This document shows positions 25,265 to 33,939 of a DNA stretch of 64,000 nucleotides, piece after piece. Source of the stretch: VBDM01 sp049802235 (GTDB lineage Bacteria; Pseudomonadota; Gammaproteobacteria; Burkholderiales; SG8-39). How positions within the stretch are numbered: position 1 is the stretch's first letter; each line of letters opens with the position of its first letter. A program made the translations under genes and the position numbers. The notes under the pieces were generated by a model, which did not search any database, was not told the origin of the DNA, and saw only the letters and a program-made list of their open reading frames with translations. The DNA is taken from contig JBARMB010000105.1 of the NCBI GenBank assembly GCA_049802235.1, positions 1 through 64,000 on the forward strand, written 5' to 3'.

Positions 25265-26467
25265 ATGAGCAGTTGCCACCTGTGCGGAGAAGAAAAATTG
25301 CTGGCCTTGCTCGATCTGGGCGAGCACCCCATCGCCCACCGGCTGGTCACCGATCCGCACGCCGCGGAATACGTGCATCCGGTCGCGCTGCGCTATTGCG
25401 AAAATTGCGGTCTGATCCAGTTAACCGATCCAATCCCGCCGAAGCTGCTGTACACGGAGTATTCCTGGCTCAGCGCGTGGAAGCCCCAGGCGCACATTCC
25501 GCGGCTCGTATCCATGATCGGCGCGATGCCGGGCGTGACCCGGGACGCGAAGATCGTCGAAGTCGGTTGCAACGACGGCACCTTCCTCGAGGCGCTCCGC
25601 AAGGAAGGCTATCGGAATGTCATCGGGATCGAGCCGGCGCAGGACGCGATCCGCGCAGCCAAAGGCAAGGGGCTCGACGTGATCCACGGCTACTTCGGCC
25701 TCGAGGCGGCGCAGTCGCTGGTCGCCGCGCGCGGAAAGTTCGACGTGTTCGTGACACGGCAGGTGCTGGAACACGTGATCGCCTTGGGCGATTTCCGGGA
25801 CGGAATGCGCACCGTCCTGCGCCCCGGCGGGCACGTCATGATCGAAGTGCCCAACTTCGATTTCAGCCTCGCCACCATGGACTACAGCGCGATCTGGGAG
25901 GAGCACGTCAATCACTTCACGCTCGACACGCTGACGCGCTTTTACGCCGGCGGCGGGTTCCGGGTGCTTGGCAGCGAGACCGCGCCGTTCTGCGGCGAAG
26001 CGCTGATCACGGTCGCCGAATATACCGGCACGCCCGCGGTCTCGCCGGTCTCCCGCGCGGCGCCGGGACGCGAACAAGCCCTCGCTTTCCGCGACTATTG
26101 GCCCAAATACAAGCAGGCGCTCGTTCGTTATCTGGCCGCGTACCACGACGGCGGCCGGAAGGTGGCCGTCTACGGCGCCGGGTGCCGCGCCTGCTGCGTG
26201 ATCAATTACGCCGGGCTGGGGCCTTACATCGACGCCGTGCTCGACGACCAGCCGGAGAAGCAGGGCAAGTACATGCCCGGCTCGCACCTTCCCATCGTTT
26301 CCGGCGAGACGCTGGAGAAGGACGGCTACGATCTGTGCATGCTCGCGGTCAACGCGGAGAACGAGCACAAGGTGATCGCCAGGCACGCGGCCTACGAGCA
26401 GAAACAAGCCGGGCGCTTCGTGTCCCTGTTGCCGCCGAGCGACCGGCTGCTGCAGTTGCCGTCCTGA
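25265..26467 (+). CDS. Sugar C-methyltransferase-like protein (zinc-binding, SAM and C-terminal domains)
   Basis: 400 residues. An N-terminal zinc-ribbon-like segment has CHLCGEE and YCENCGLIQL. A SAM domain follows (IVEVGCNDGTFLEAL) with a conserved histidine stretch EEHVNHFTLDTLTRF. A C-terminal Rossmann-like domain (KVAVYGAGCRACCVI) completes the Methyltransf_13/12/14 arrangement known from NDP-sugar C-methyltransferases such as TylC3. This implies C-methylation of a keto-sugar, though some members have other functions. A 108-base gap precedes it, in which I see no gene. The ATG at 25265 begins exactly at the zinc-binding segment. Confidence 0.87.
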   Translation: MSSCHLCGEEKLLALLDLGEHPIAHRLVTDPHAAEYVHPVALRYCENCGLIQLTDPIPPKLLYTEYSWLSAWKPQAHIPRLVSMIGAMPGVTRDAKIVEVGCNDGTFLEALRKEGYRNVIGIEPAQDAIRAAKGKGLDVIHGYFGLEAAQSLVAARGKFDVFVTRQVLEHVIALGDFRDGMRTVLRPGGHVMIEVPNFDFSLATMDYSAIWEEHVNHFTLDTLTRFYAGGGFRVLGSETAPFCGEALITVAEYTGTPAVSPVSRAAPGREQALAFRDYWPKYKQALVRYLAAYHDGGRKVAVYGAGCRACCVINYAGLGPYIDAVLDDQPEKQGKYMPGSHLPIVSGETLEKDGYDLCMLAVNAENEHKVIARHAAYEQKQAGRFVSLLPPSDRLLQLPS

Positions 26468-26468
26468 C

Positions 26469-27032
26469 GTGGAGCGGCCGGCCGACATGGCGATCACACT
26501 GAAGCGGCTCAACGAAGAGGTGTACTTCGCCGAAGATCCGATCGTCAGGGTAGGCCGCGAGGACATTGAGATGCTCAAACGACTCGCACTCGACACCCGG
26601 CGCAAGCGCGTCAGGCTGTGCGCGCACCGCGGCGTCGAGGACGCGCTGCACGAGATGCTGATCGTGCACACGAAAGAGGCGTACGTCCGGCCGCACAAGC
26701 ACTTGAACAAGGCCGAGTCGTTTCACCTCGTCGAAGGCGCGGTGGACGTCGTGTTTTTCGACGACGACGGCGCGATCAGGGACGTGGTCTGCATGGGGCG
26801 GGGCGCGACGGGCGACAGTTTCTTCTACCGGATTTCCGGGCCGCAGTACCACACTTTGCTGATCCGCTCGGATTTCGTGGTGTTCCACGAGGCCACCAGC
26901 GGGCCGTTCGTGAGGGAGCAGACGGCGTTCGCTCCCTGGGCGCCGGCCGAAGACGATCTCGCCGGGCAGGCCGCGTTCTTCCGCCGCACCGACGAGTCCG
27001 TCCGGCGTTTCCTCGCGGCGCGCGGCAAATGA
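26469..27032 (+). CDS. WbuC-family cupin-fold protein
   Basis: 187 residues from the GTG at 26469, or 181 from the ATG at 26487, which starts the conserved part. The cupin core RPHKHLNKAESFHLVEG followed by VVFFDDDG is the WbuC pattern, and ISGPQYHTLLIRSDFVVFHE is the second cupin motif. WbuC proteins are found in O-antigen clusters, and their enzymatic role is not established. Its last four bases (ATGA) overlap the following SDR. Metal-binding histidines are present, so a metal-dependent sugar-modifying role is likely. Confidence 0.85.
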   Translation: MERPADMAITLKRLNEEVYFAEDPIVRVGREDIEMLKRLALDTRRKRVRLCAHRGVEDALHEMLIVHTKEAYVRPHKHLNKAESFHLVEGAVDVVFFDDDGAIRDVVCMGRGATGDSFFYRISGPQYHTLLIRSDFVVFHEATSGPFVREQTAFAPWAPAEDDLAGQAAFFRRTDESVRRFLAARGK

Positions 27033-27808
27033 AGAAAGCCAGACACACGCTGCTCGTCGGGGCCACACGGGGAATCGGCCGCGCCGTCGCCCGGGCTTTT
27101 GCCGGCGAGGGACACAAGGTTTCGGTCATCGGCCGGCGCGCCGCCGCCGCGGCGGACGCCGCCCCCGGGCTGCGCCATTGGGCGGTGGATCTCACGGATT
27201 CGAAGGCCCGTGCGCGCGTGCTTGAGCGCATCGTGCGCGAGCGCGGACGGCTTACGCATCTGGTCTTCATGCAGCGCTACCGCGGGGACGGCGACGCCTG
27301 GGAGGGCGAGCTCGCGACCAGCCTCACCGCGACCAAGCAGATCATCGAGCGGCTCGTCGGCGCGTTCGACGGCGCGCCGGAAAACTCGATCGTCATGGTC
27401 GGCTCGATCGCCAGCCGGCTGATCGCCGAAGAGCAGCCGCTCGGCTACCACGTGGCGAAGGCGGGCCTCGCGCAAATGGCGCGCTATTACGCCGTGACGC
27501 TCGGTCCGAAAGGCATCCGCGTCAACTGCGTGTCGCCGGGCGTGGTCCTGAAGGACGAAGCGCGCGACTTTTACAGCCGCAACGAGAAACTGCTCGACCT
27601 GTACAGGAAGATCATCCCGATCGGGCGCATGAGCACCGCGGACGAAATCGCGCAGCTCGTCGTGTTCCTGTGCAGCCCGAAAGCCTCGTCCATCACCGGC
27701 CAGAACATCGTCGCCGACGGCGGCCTTTCCCTGCAATGGCAGGAATCGCTCGCGCGCCGCACGGCGCTCAAAAATCTCACCATCACGCGCAAACCCCGGG
27801 GAAAATGA
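27029..27808 (+). CDS. Short-chain dehydrogenase/reductase (classical SDR)
   Basis: 259 residues. LLVGATRGIGRAVA is the cofactor glycine motif (T-G-x3-G-x-G type), MVGSIASRL supplies the catalytic serine, YHVAKAGL the Y-x3-K pair, and the C-terminus is GQNIVADGGLS. The overall pattern is like 3-oxoacyl-ACP reductases. Here it probably reduces a keto group on an NDP-linked sugar or side chain. It overlaps the cupin gene and lies 1 base before the second C-methyltransferase, so the four genes 25265-29054 read as one unit. Confidence 0.9.
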   Translation: MKKARHTLLVGATRGIGRAVARAFAGEGHKVSVIGRRAAAAADAAPGLRHWAVDLTDSKARARVLERIVRERGRLTHLVFMQRYRGDGDAWEGELATSLTATKQIIERLVGAFDGAPENSIVMVGSIASRLIAEEQPLGYHVAKAGLAQMARYYAVTLGPKGIRVNCVSPGVVLKDEARDFYSRNEKLLDLYRKIIPIGRMSTADEIAQLVVFLCSPKASSITGQNIVADGGLSLQWQESLARRTALKNLTITRKPRGK

Positions 27809-27809
27809 A

Positions 27810-29054
27810 ATGACCAGTGCATCAGCGCACAAGCGCGACACCTGCCGCCTGTGCGAAGGCCGCAACCTCGAACTTGCCCTGCCGCTGACGCCCACGCCGC
27901 TGGCCGACTCGTACGTTCCCGCGAAGCTGCTCGACAAGGCGCAGGAGGTCTATCCGCTCGACCTGTATCTGTGCCGCGACTGCGGCCATGTGCAGCTGCT
28001 CGACGTGGTGCATCCCGAGGTCATCTACTACGATTACATCTACGAGACCAAGAGCTCGCTCGGCTTGGTCGAGCATTTCCGGCAGTACGCCGACGAGGTG
28101 CTCGCGCGCGTGAAGCCGCCGCAGGGCGCGCTCGTCGTCGATCTCGGCAGCAACGACGGCAGCCTGCTCGGCTTCTTCAAACAGCGCGGAATGCGGGTGC
28201 TCGGCATCGACCCCGCGCGCGAGATTGCGCGCCGGGCGACCGAAGTCGGCATCGAGACCCTTCCCGAGCTGTATACGCGCGAGCTGGCGCGCAAGCTCAG
28301 GAGCGAGCGCGGCGCGGCGGCGATCGTAACGGCGAACAACCTGTTCGCCAACGTGGACGAGCTCGGCTCGTTCACCGACGCCATCCGCGACCTGCTCGCT
28401 CCAGATGGAGTTTTCATTTTCGAGAGCTTCTACCTGGTCGACTGGATCCAGCACATGGTGTTCGATTTCACCTACCACGAGCACCTGTCCTATTTTTCCG
28501 CGAAGCCGCTGGCGAAATTCTTTCAGCGCCACGGCATGGAACTGATCGACGCGCTGCGCGTACCGACCAAGGGCGGATCGGTGCGCTACACGGTCCAGCT
28601 CGCGGGCGGCCCCCGGCCGGTTTCGCCGTCGGTGAAGAAGCTGATGGACCTGGAGACGACCGTCGGCTCCGACCACATCAAGACCTTCAGGGCGTTCACG
28701 AAAAAAATAGACGCGGCGAAGGAGCAGCTCGCCGCGTTGCTGCGAGACCTCAAGGCGCAAGGCAAGACCGTTGCGGGCTACGGCGCGTCGGCGACGACCA
28801 CGACGCTGGTCTATCACTTCGGCCTGGCGCCGTCGCTGCAGTTCATGGTGGACGACTACGCGGCCAAGCAGAACCTGTTCAGCCCGGGCGACCACATTCC
28901 GGTACTAGCGCCGGAGGAGCTCTACCGGCGCAAGCCCGATTACGTGCTGGTCCTGGCGTGGCGGTATTTCGAGCCGATCGTAAAAAAGCACCAGGCCTAT
29001 CTGAAGCAGGGAGGGCATTTTATCGTTCCCCTGCCCGAGCTCAAGGTGATCTGA
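27810..29054 (+). CDS. Sugar C-methyltransferase-like protein (second copy of the architecture)
   Basis: 414 residues. An N-terminal CRLCEGR and LCRDCGHVQLL zinc-binding pair is followed by a SAM domain (LVVDLGSNDGSLLGFF), the signature YHEHLSYFSAKPLAKFF, and a C-terminal Rossmann-like domain (TVAGYGASATTTTLVYHF). This is the NDP-sugar C-methyltransferase layout and closer to TylC3-type proteins than the copy at 25265. Two such enzymes with a WbuC cupin and an SDR suggest a multiply branched or C-methylated sugar. The start ATG follows the SDR stop by one base. Confidence 0.88.
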   Translation: MTSASAHKRDTCRLCEGRNLELALPLTPTPLADSYVPAKLLDKAQEVYPLDLYLCRDCGHVQLLDVVHPEVIYYDYIYETKSSLGLVEHFRQYADEVLARVKPPQGALVVDLGSNDGSLLGFFKQRGMRVLGIDPAREIARRATEVGIETLPELYTRELARKLRSERGAAAIVTANNLFANVDELGSFTDAIRDLLAPDGVFIFESFYLVDWIQHMVFDFTYHEHLSYFSAKPLAKFFQRHGMELIDALRVPTKGGSVRYTVQLAGGPRPVSPSVKKLMDLETTVGSDHIKTFRAFTKKIDAAKEQLAALLRDLKAQGKTVAGYGASATTTTLVYHFGLAPSLQFMVDDYAAKQNLFSPGDHIPVLAPEELYRRKPDYVLVLAWRYFEPIVKKHQAYLKQGGHFIVPLPELKVI

Positions 29055-29145
29055 CAATAACAGACTTGCGCCGGCCGCCGGGACGGCCGACGATACCCGG
29101 CCGGGCGCCTGCTTCGATCGGGCGGGGAGCAAAAGGGGGCGTGGC

Positions 29146-30366
29146 ATGAAGTCGAAGACGGGGCACGAGACGCTGCACGCGTACTATCGCGAGCAGGCTG
29201 TGTTGCCCACTCACGGCGGGTTCCGCTCCCCGGCCGAGCTGCAGGCGTACGAAAAGCAGCGCCGCTGGTTGTTCACCGACAAGCTGTACCTGCCACCGCG
29301 CGTGTTCGACGGCGCGAAGCTGCTTGAATACGGCCCCGATTCGGGCGAGAACGCCCTGGTGTTCGCGACGTGGGGCGCGCGTTGCACGCTGGTCGAGCCC
29401 AATCCCAAGGCGCATCCGGCGATCAAGGACTACTTCGAACGCTTCCGGCTGTCCGGCCGGCTCGCGGGCCTCGAGCAGGCGGACATCGCCGGCTATGCGC
29501 AGCGCAAGGGCGCGCTGGAGAAATTCGACATCATCGATGCCGAGGGATTCATCTACACGGTCAAGCCCGACGCGCTGTGGATGGACCTGTTCGCGCGCCA
29601 GCTCGAAAGCGGCGGCCTCGCCGTCATTTTCTACTACGAGAAGTTCGGCAGCTTTCTCGAGCTGCTGCCGAAAGTCATCCAGGCGCAGTACCGCCGGCTG
29701 ACCGGCGCCCCTTCACTCGATGCGGCGCAGGCGCTGTTCGCCGCCAAATGGGCCTCGATCCCGCACAAGCGGCCGATGCAATCCTGGGTGATGGACGTTC
29801 TGGAAAATCCCTTTGTGCGATTGCGCTATTTCTACGAGCCGCAGGACCTGTGCCGCAAGATGCAGGAGAAGGGCTTCACCCTCTACTCGTCGTGGCCGTC
29901 GTACAAGGACGGGCTGGACGTGCACTGGTTCAAGAAGACCTTGTCCGCCGAAGAGCGGCTGCGCTCGCAGGACGATTTCATCGCGCGCAGCCGCCTCAGT
30001 CACATGTTCGGGCGAAAATTGTTCCTGCTGCACATCGAGCCCGGCTGGGAGCAGGCACTGTCGGGATTGCTGGACGCCACGGACGCGCTGATCGACGGCT
30101 TCGACAAGGAGCTCGCCGAGCAGTGCGTGCGGTATCTCACCACGATCGAGGCAATCGTCGATTCCGGTGCGGTCATGGCCGATGCCGCGGACAAATCCGC
30201 CGTGTTCGCGACCTTGCGCAGCCTCCAGCGCATATTCGCGTTGCTGGCGGAGGGCCGCGCGAAGGAGCTGGCGGCGTACTGCAACGAAGACGCAGCGTTT
30301 CTCGGCGCCTGGGGCATGCCATCGCACTTCGCCGTGTTCCGATATGAGCCGGCGGAAAATACCTGA
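29146..30366 (+). CDS. SAM-dependent methyltransferase-like protein
   Basis: 406 residues. The region LLEYGPDSGENALVFATWGA followed by TLVEPNPKAH resembles class I motif I and the strand-2 acid. FDIIDAEGFIYTVKP is like motif IV. The C-terminal 200 residues (from about YYEKFGSF) resemble no motif I know. A 91-base gap with a GC-rich 5-bp hairpin precedes it. It may be a sugar O-methyltransferase or a structural relative. Function uncertain. Confidence 0.65.
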   Translation: MKSKTGHETLHAYYREQAVLPTHGGFRSPAELQAYEKQRRWLFTDKLYLPPRVFDGAKLLEYGPDSGENALVFATWGARCTLVEPNPKAHPAIKDYFERFRLSGRLAGLEQADIAGYAQRKGALEKFDIIDAEGFIYTVKPDALWMDLFARQLESGGLAVIFYYEKFGSFLELLPKVIQAQYRRLTGAPSLDAAQALFAAKWASIPHKRPMQSWVMDVLENPFVRLRYFYEPQDLCRKMQEKGFTLYSSWPSYKDGLDVHWFKKTLSAEERLRSQDDFIARSRLSHMFGRKLFLLHIEPGWEQALSGLLDATDALIDGFDKELAEQCVRYLTTIEAIVDSGAVMADAADKSAVFATLRSLQRIFALLAEGRAKELAAYCNEDAAFLGAWGMPSHFAVFRYEPAENT

Positions 30367-30375
30367 AGGACGATA

Positions 30376-31056
30376 TTGCGCGCCCTCACCATCCTGATCC
30401 CGGCGCTCGACGAAGAGCAGAAAGTTGCGCCGACGGTCGAGGAAGTGCTTGCCGCCGGCCGGCGCCTGCTCGACCGGTTCGAGGTGATCGTGGTGGACGA
30501 CGGCAGCCGCGACCGCACCGGGGAGATTGCCGACGCTCTGGCGAAATCGAATCCGGAGGTGCGGGTCATCCATAACCCGGAGCGGCGCGGGGTGGGCTGG
30601 GCTTTCTGGGAAGGGATCGCGCAGGCGAAATTCGACCGCCTGACGGTCGTGCCCGGCGACCACGCCTACAACATCAGCGGCATCGAGCGCCTGTTCTCCG
30701 CGGTCGGATCCGCCGACCTCGTCATCAGCTACCGGACCAACCAGGCCGACACGCGCCAGCGCCGCCGCGTCATCCTCTCCACCCTGTATCAGCGCCTCGT
30801 GGGACTGATCTTCGGGTTCAGGCTGAAGGACTTCCACAGCACCGTGGTCTATCCCGTGCCGCAGATCCGGGAAATGGGCATGCGCAGCGTGGGCTATACC
30901 TACCAGCTCGAGGTGCTGGTGAAGCTGCTCCGCCGCGGCATGTCCTACGTCGAGGTTCCCGTGACGCTCAATCCGTCGGGCAAAGGAACAAGCGCGGCGC
31001 TGCGGCCGAAGACTTTTTTCGACGTTCTGTGGGCGATCTGGCGGCTGATGCGCTAG
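30376..31056 (+). CDS. DPM1-like GT2 glycosyltransferase (polyprenyl-phosphate sugar synthase type)
   Basis: 226 residues. ALTILIPALDEEQKVAPTV, VVVDDGSRDRT and VVPGDHAYN give the GT2/DPM1 order with a D-D-G-S site. There are no C-terminal membrane helices, unlike GtrB-type enzymes. Such enzymes attach a hexose to polyprenyl phosphate, producing the donor used by GT-C enzymes in the periplasm. The next genes are large polytopic membrane proteins, which fits. The TTG start has GAAGGA 7 bases ahead. Alternative: an ordinary cytoplasmic GT2. Confidence 0.8.
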   Translation: MRALTILIPALDEEQKVAPTVEEVLAAGRRLLDRFEVIVVDDGSRDRTGEIADALAKSNPEVRVIHNPERRGVGWAFWEGIAQAKFDRLTVVPGDHAYNISGIERLFSAVGSADLVISYRTNQADTRQRRRVILSTLYQRLVGLIFGFRLKDFHSTVVYPVPQIREMGMRSVGYTYQLEVLVKLLRRGMSYVEVPVTLNPSGKGTSAALRPKTFFDVLWAIWRLMR

Positions 31057-31058
31057 CC

Positions 31059-33869
31059 GTGAACGAGGACATCCGCCGAACGGCCACACATCTTCGCGCC
31101 GCCTTGTATACGGCGCCGGCGCTGCTCGCGGCGCTGGTGCTGCCGGCCGAGCCGCCCTACGCGGAGATGCTTTTCAGCGGCGGCACACAGGTGCTCGTCA
31201 CCAATGTGTGCGTTGCGGTGCTGTTCCCGTATTTCGGCGTGTTCATGCTGGCGCTGGGTACGCTGCTCCTGCCGGCGCCGCTGCGCGCCACAGGCGCGGG
31301 TCTCGCCGGGCTCGATGTCGAAGTGCTGCGCTTCTTCGGCGGCGCGGCGATCCTCGTCATTGCCGGATTCGCGCTTGGGCTCGCGAGCCTGTTGCGTCCG
31401 TGGGTGACCGTGCCGATTTTTTGCGCGGTGCTCTACCTCTACTTCCTTCGCAATCCGCGGCTCGCCGCGCGGCTTGGATCCTGGGTCGCCGCGCGGGACC
31501 TTCGATCCCCGTCGGGGATGCCGGGCGCATCGCTGCGCTATTGCGGTATTTTCCTGCGCGCCGCGATCTGCGCGCTGGTGCTGTTCCTGCTGCTGACCAA
31601 GGGAATCCTGGTCAACCTGTACACCTCCGACGTAATCCAGCTCTACTTCCCCTACCTCGCCGAAGTCCGCTACCGGCACGGCATCTGGCTCGATCCGGCG
31701 CATCCGGTGATCTCCGATTTCCTGATCGGCCGCGGCAACGGCGTTCATCTTTTCCTTGCGAGCTTCACCAACCAGTTTGTCATCCAGCTCGTCTCGCTCG
31801 TCTATCTGGTGGCGATCAGCCTCGTCGTGCACCGGATCATCTATCGGCTCATGCCGCCGGAAGGCGGCGCTGTGGACTGGTCCGCGGCCCGCGGCCTGTT
31901 GCCCGACTGCGCACTGCTCGTCGCGCTCACTACGCCGGTTCTTTCCATCGAATTCGCCAAGTACCACATGCAGACCGGCGCTCTCCTCATGTTCCTGGGC
32001 TGGGGCGCGCTGCTGTTCCTGTTTACCGATGCGAGCGAGGGAAAGTGGCTTTTCCGCATGCTGCTGCCGGTCGCGATCGTGATTCCGCTGACCCTGCCGC
32101 AGTACCAGGCGCTGGCGATGGTCATTCTCGCCGTCGCGGCGTTTGCGGTGGCTCTGTGCCGGGGCGTGGGTGCGGCCAAGTATCACTTGTGGCTGGCCGT
32201 CGCCGGTTCGATTGCAACGATCGGTTCACTCGCATTCAACCAGCTCTACGTCGGCATCGGGGAGCTAAACCCGGCGTTCCTGTTTCTTCGCTATGCGGAC
32301 CTCGATCGCTTGCAGAAATGGACCAGCGTCGAGCTCATCCAGTACGTGAGCTTCGCGCAGGACATCAGGCTGACGGTTCCCGCCCTGACACTCGGCACGG
32401 CTGCGATGCTGGCGAAGCAGATCGCCGCACTGTTCGTGCCGGCCAACGCCATTCGGCATCTCGATCCGTACGGCTATCTGCTGATCGCCGCGCTATTCTT
32501 CGGCGTGGTTGCCCGGTTCCGTATTTACCGGCATCTGGCGGTCGTTGCGGCCGCGACGCTCGTGATGACGGCAATTCTGCTTTGGTGGGGGGGGAATGCG
32601 CCGGCCGGCGCACCGCTCCCGCGGGCCGCGCTCGCCTTGCCGCTGTTCAGCGGCTTCGTGCTGTCCGCGCTCGGTGTTCTGCTTCTGGACAACATCGGCG
32701 CTCGCTTGTCAGGCGCAGAGTCGGAGCAATCCGGGCTGATCGCCGGTTCCCGCGCGGCCGCTTTCGTCGCCGCGCATTTCCTGCTCTATGCGTTCGGCTG
32801 GCTCGTGATGGCCTTGGTTCACCAAGGCAGCATCGCCAGAGTGATGGAGTTTCAGGCGGTCTACCATTCGATCGCGCTCTTTGTAGCGGTGGCCGTGGTG
32901 ATCCGCTTGATCGTGCCGCGGCAGCCGGCGGCGAATGCGCGCGAGCGCCCCGGAGTTCCGTGGCGCATGGGTCTGCCGATCGCGGCAGCCGGCTTGACCG
33001 CGTGGGTGACCGTGCGCTTCGCTGTACCCGCCGCCTTTCCCTCCGGTGCGCGGCTGTGGATCGCATCGCTTGCGGTGTCGTTCGTGTTTGCGGTGCTGCT
33101 GCTGCGGCCGTCGCGCCGATTGTCCGAAAATCCTACCGGAAACGACACGCAGGCTTTCACGGCGGCGGCCATGATTGCGATCGGCGCCGCGTCGCTGGCG
33201 GCGGCGAACCTGTACGAGATCGACGGCGGATCGCCCATGAAGGGTGCCTGGAAAAGGGAAGGGGTCCTCGCGTCGGCGCAACGTGCGCTCGGCTATTTTG
33301 CCGGCAAGGAGGGATTGATCGACGCCAACGGCGAGCTGGAGCACTACGGCGTGAAAGGGCAATGGGACTTCCGCCGCTGCATGGAGATCGACCGGCTCAT
33401 TCCCGGAACAAACAAGGTACTTGCCCTCAACGCAGTGTTTGCGGTCGTTCCGTGCCAGAATTCGCCGCTGACGGCACGCGGCAGGTTCCTGCATCACTAC
33501 GAATCGGTCATCGCTCCGTATTACGGGGAGCTGCTGTTCGGCGCACAGGAGCGGGCCTATGCGGTGTACCACCGGCTCGGCGTCAATTTTTTCTACGTGG
33601 CGAAAGACGACATCTATTTCTGGGGTCCGGGCTTCAGCGACAGCTTCAATCCGGAAAATCTTACCCGGCATTTCGACATCTACCACGATGATCCCGGCTT
33701 CATGATCCTGACCTGGCGCGGAAACGGAAAGCGGCACGTGCCGGCCGATGTCGCCGCGGAGATCGAGCGCCTGCGCGCGCGCGCGCGCGCCGAGCCGGAC
33801 ATCAGCGAATACTGGCTCGGCGTGCTGCGCCTGAAGGCTTGGCTTGCCGGTGGAGCCGCGCTTCGATGA
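31059..33869 (+). CDS. Large polytopic membrane protein, GT-C-like (paralog A of three)
   Basis: 936 residues, about 18-20 hydrophobic segments and a C-terminal extracytoplasmic domain. I do not recognise a named family. Hallmarks shared with the next two genes are an N-terminal AEPPYAEMLF-GG block and LRPWVTVPIF. Next comes the loop DVIQLYFPY (D191 to Y199) followed by HGIWLDPAHPV, with FLIGRGNG and FASFTNQF-type blocks after it. Near the C-terminus are VPCQNSP (C799) and FWGPG (W855 to G858) with PENL, then ILTWRGNG. The D-x-x-Q-x-Y-x-P loop after an early helix is reminiscent of the acidic first loop of GT-C and YfhO-like transferases. The GTG start lies 3 bases after the GT2 stop. A periplasmic glycosyltransferase role is inference. 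Confidence 0.8.
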   Translation: MNEDIRRTATHLRAALYTAPALLAALVLPAEPPYAEMLFSGGTQVLVTNVCVAVLFPYFGVFMLALGTLLLPAPLRATGAGLAGLDVEVLRFFGGAAILVIAGFALGLASLLRPWVTVPIFCAVLYLYFLRNPRLAARLGSWVAARDLRSPSGMPGASLRYCGIFLRAAICALVLFLLLTKGILVNLYTSDVIQLYFPYLAEVRYRHGIWLDPAHPVISDFLIGRGNGVHLFLASFTNQFVIQLVSLVYLVAISLVVHRIIYRLMPPEGGAVDWSAARGLLPDCALLVALTTPVLSIEFAKYHMQTGALLMFLGWGALLFLFTDASEGKWLFRMLLPVAIVIPLTLPQYQALAMVILAVAAFAVALCRGVGAAKYHLWLAVAGSIATIGSLAFNQLYVGIGELNPAFLFLRYADLDRLQKWTSVELIQYVSFAQDIRLTVPALTLGTAAMLAKQIAALFVPANAIRHLDPYGYLLIAALFFGVVARFRIYRHLAVVAAATLVMTAILLWWGGNAPAGAPLPRAALALPLFSGFVLSALGVLLLDNIGARLSGAESEQSGLIAGSRAAAFVAAHFLLYAFGWLVMALVHQGSIARVMEFQAVYHSIALFVAVAVVIRLIVPRQPAANARERPGVPWRMGLPIAAAGLTAWVTVRFAVPAAFPSGARLWIASLAVSFVFAVLLLRPSRRLSENPTGNDTQAFTAAAMIAIGAASLAAANLYEIDGGSPMKGAWKREGVLASAQRALGYFAGKEGLIDANGELEHYGVKGQWDFRRCMEIDRLIPGTNKVLALNAVFAVVPCQNSPLTARGRFLHHYESVIAPYYGELLFGAQERAYAVYHRLGVNFFYVAKDDIYFWGPGFSDSFNPENLTRHFDIYHDDPGFMILTWRGNGKRHVPADVAAEIERLRARARAEPDISEYWLGVLRLKAWLAGGAALR

Positions 33870-33939
33870 GTGATCGCAAAACCCCGCGCGCCCGCGCGAG
33901 GCTGCTTCCGCTTCGGCGGTCGGTCGCGCGGAGGACGGC

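Noticed and set aside
31208..33691. An 827-codon frame overlapping the first large membrane protein
   Set aside because: It is a frame-shifted shadow rich in R, P, A and G; the true frame has membrane segments and matches two tandem paralogs.
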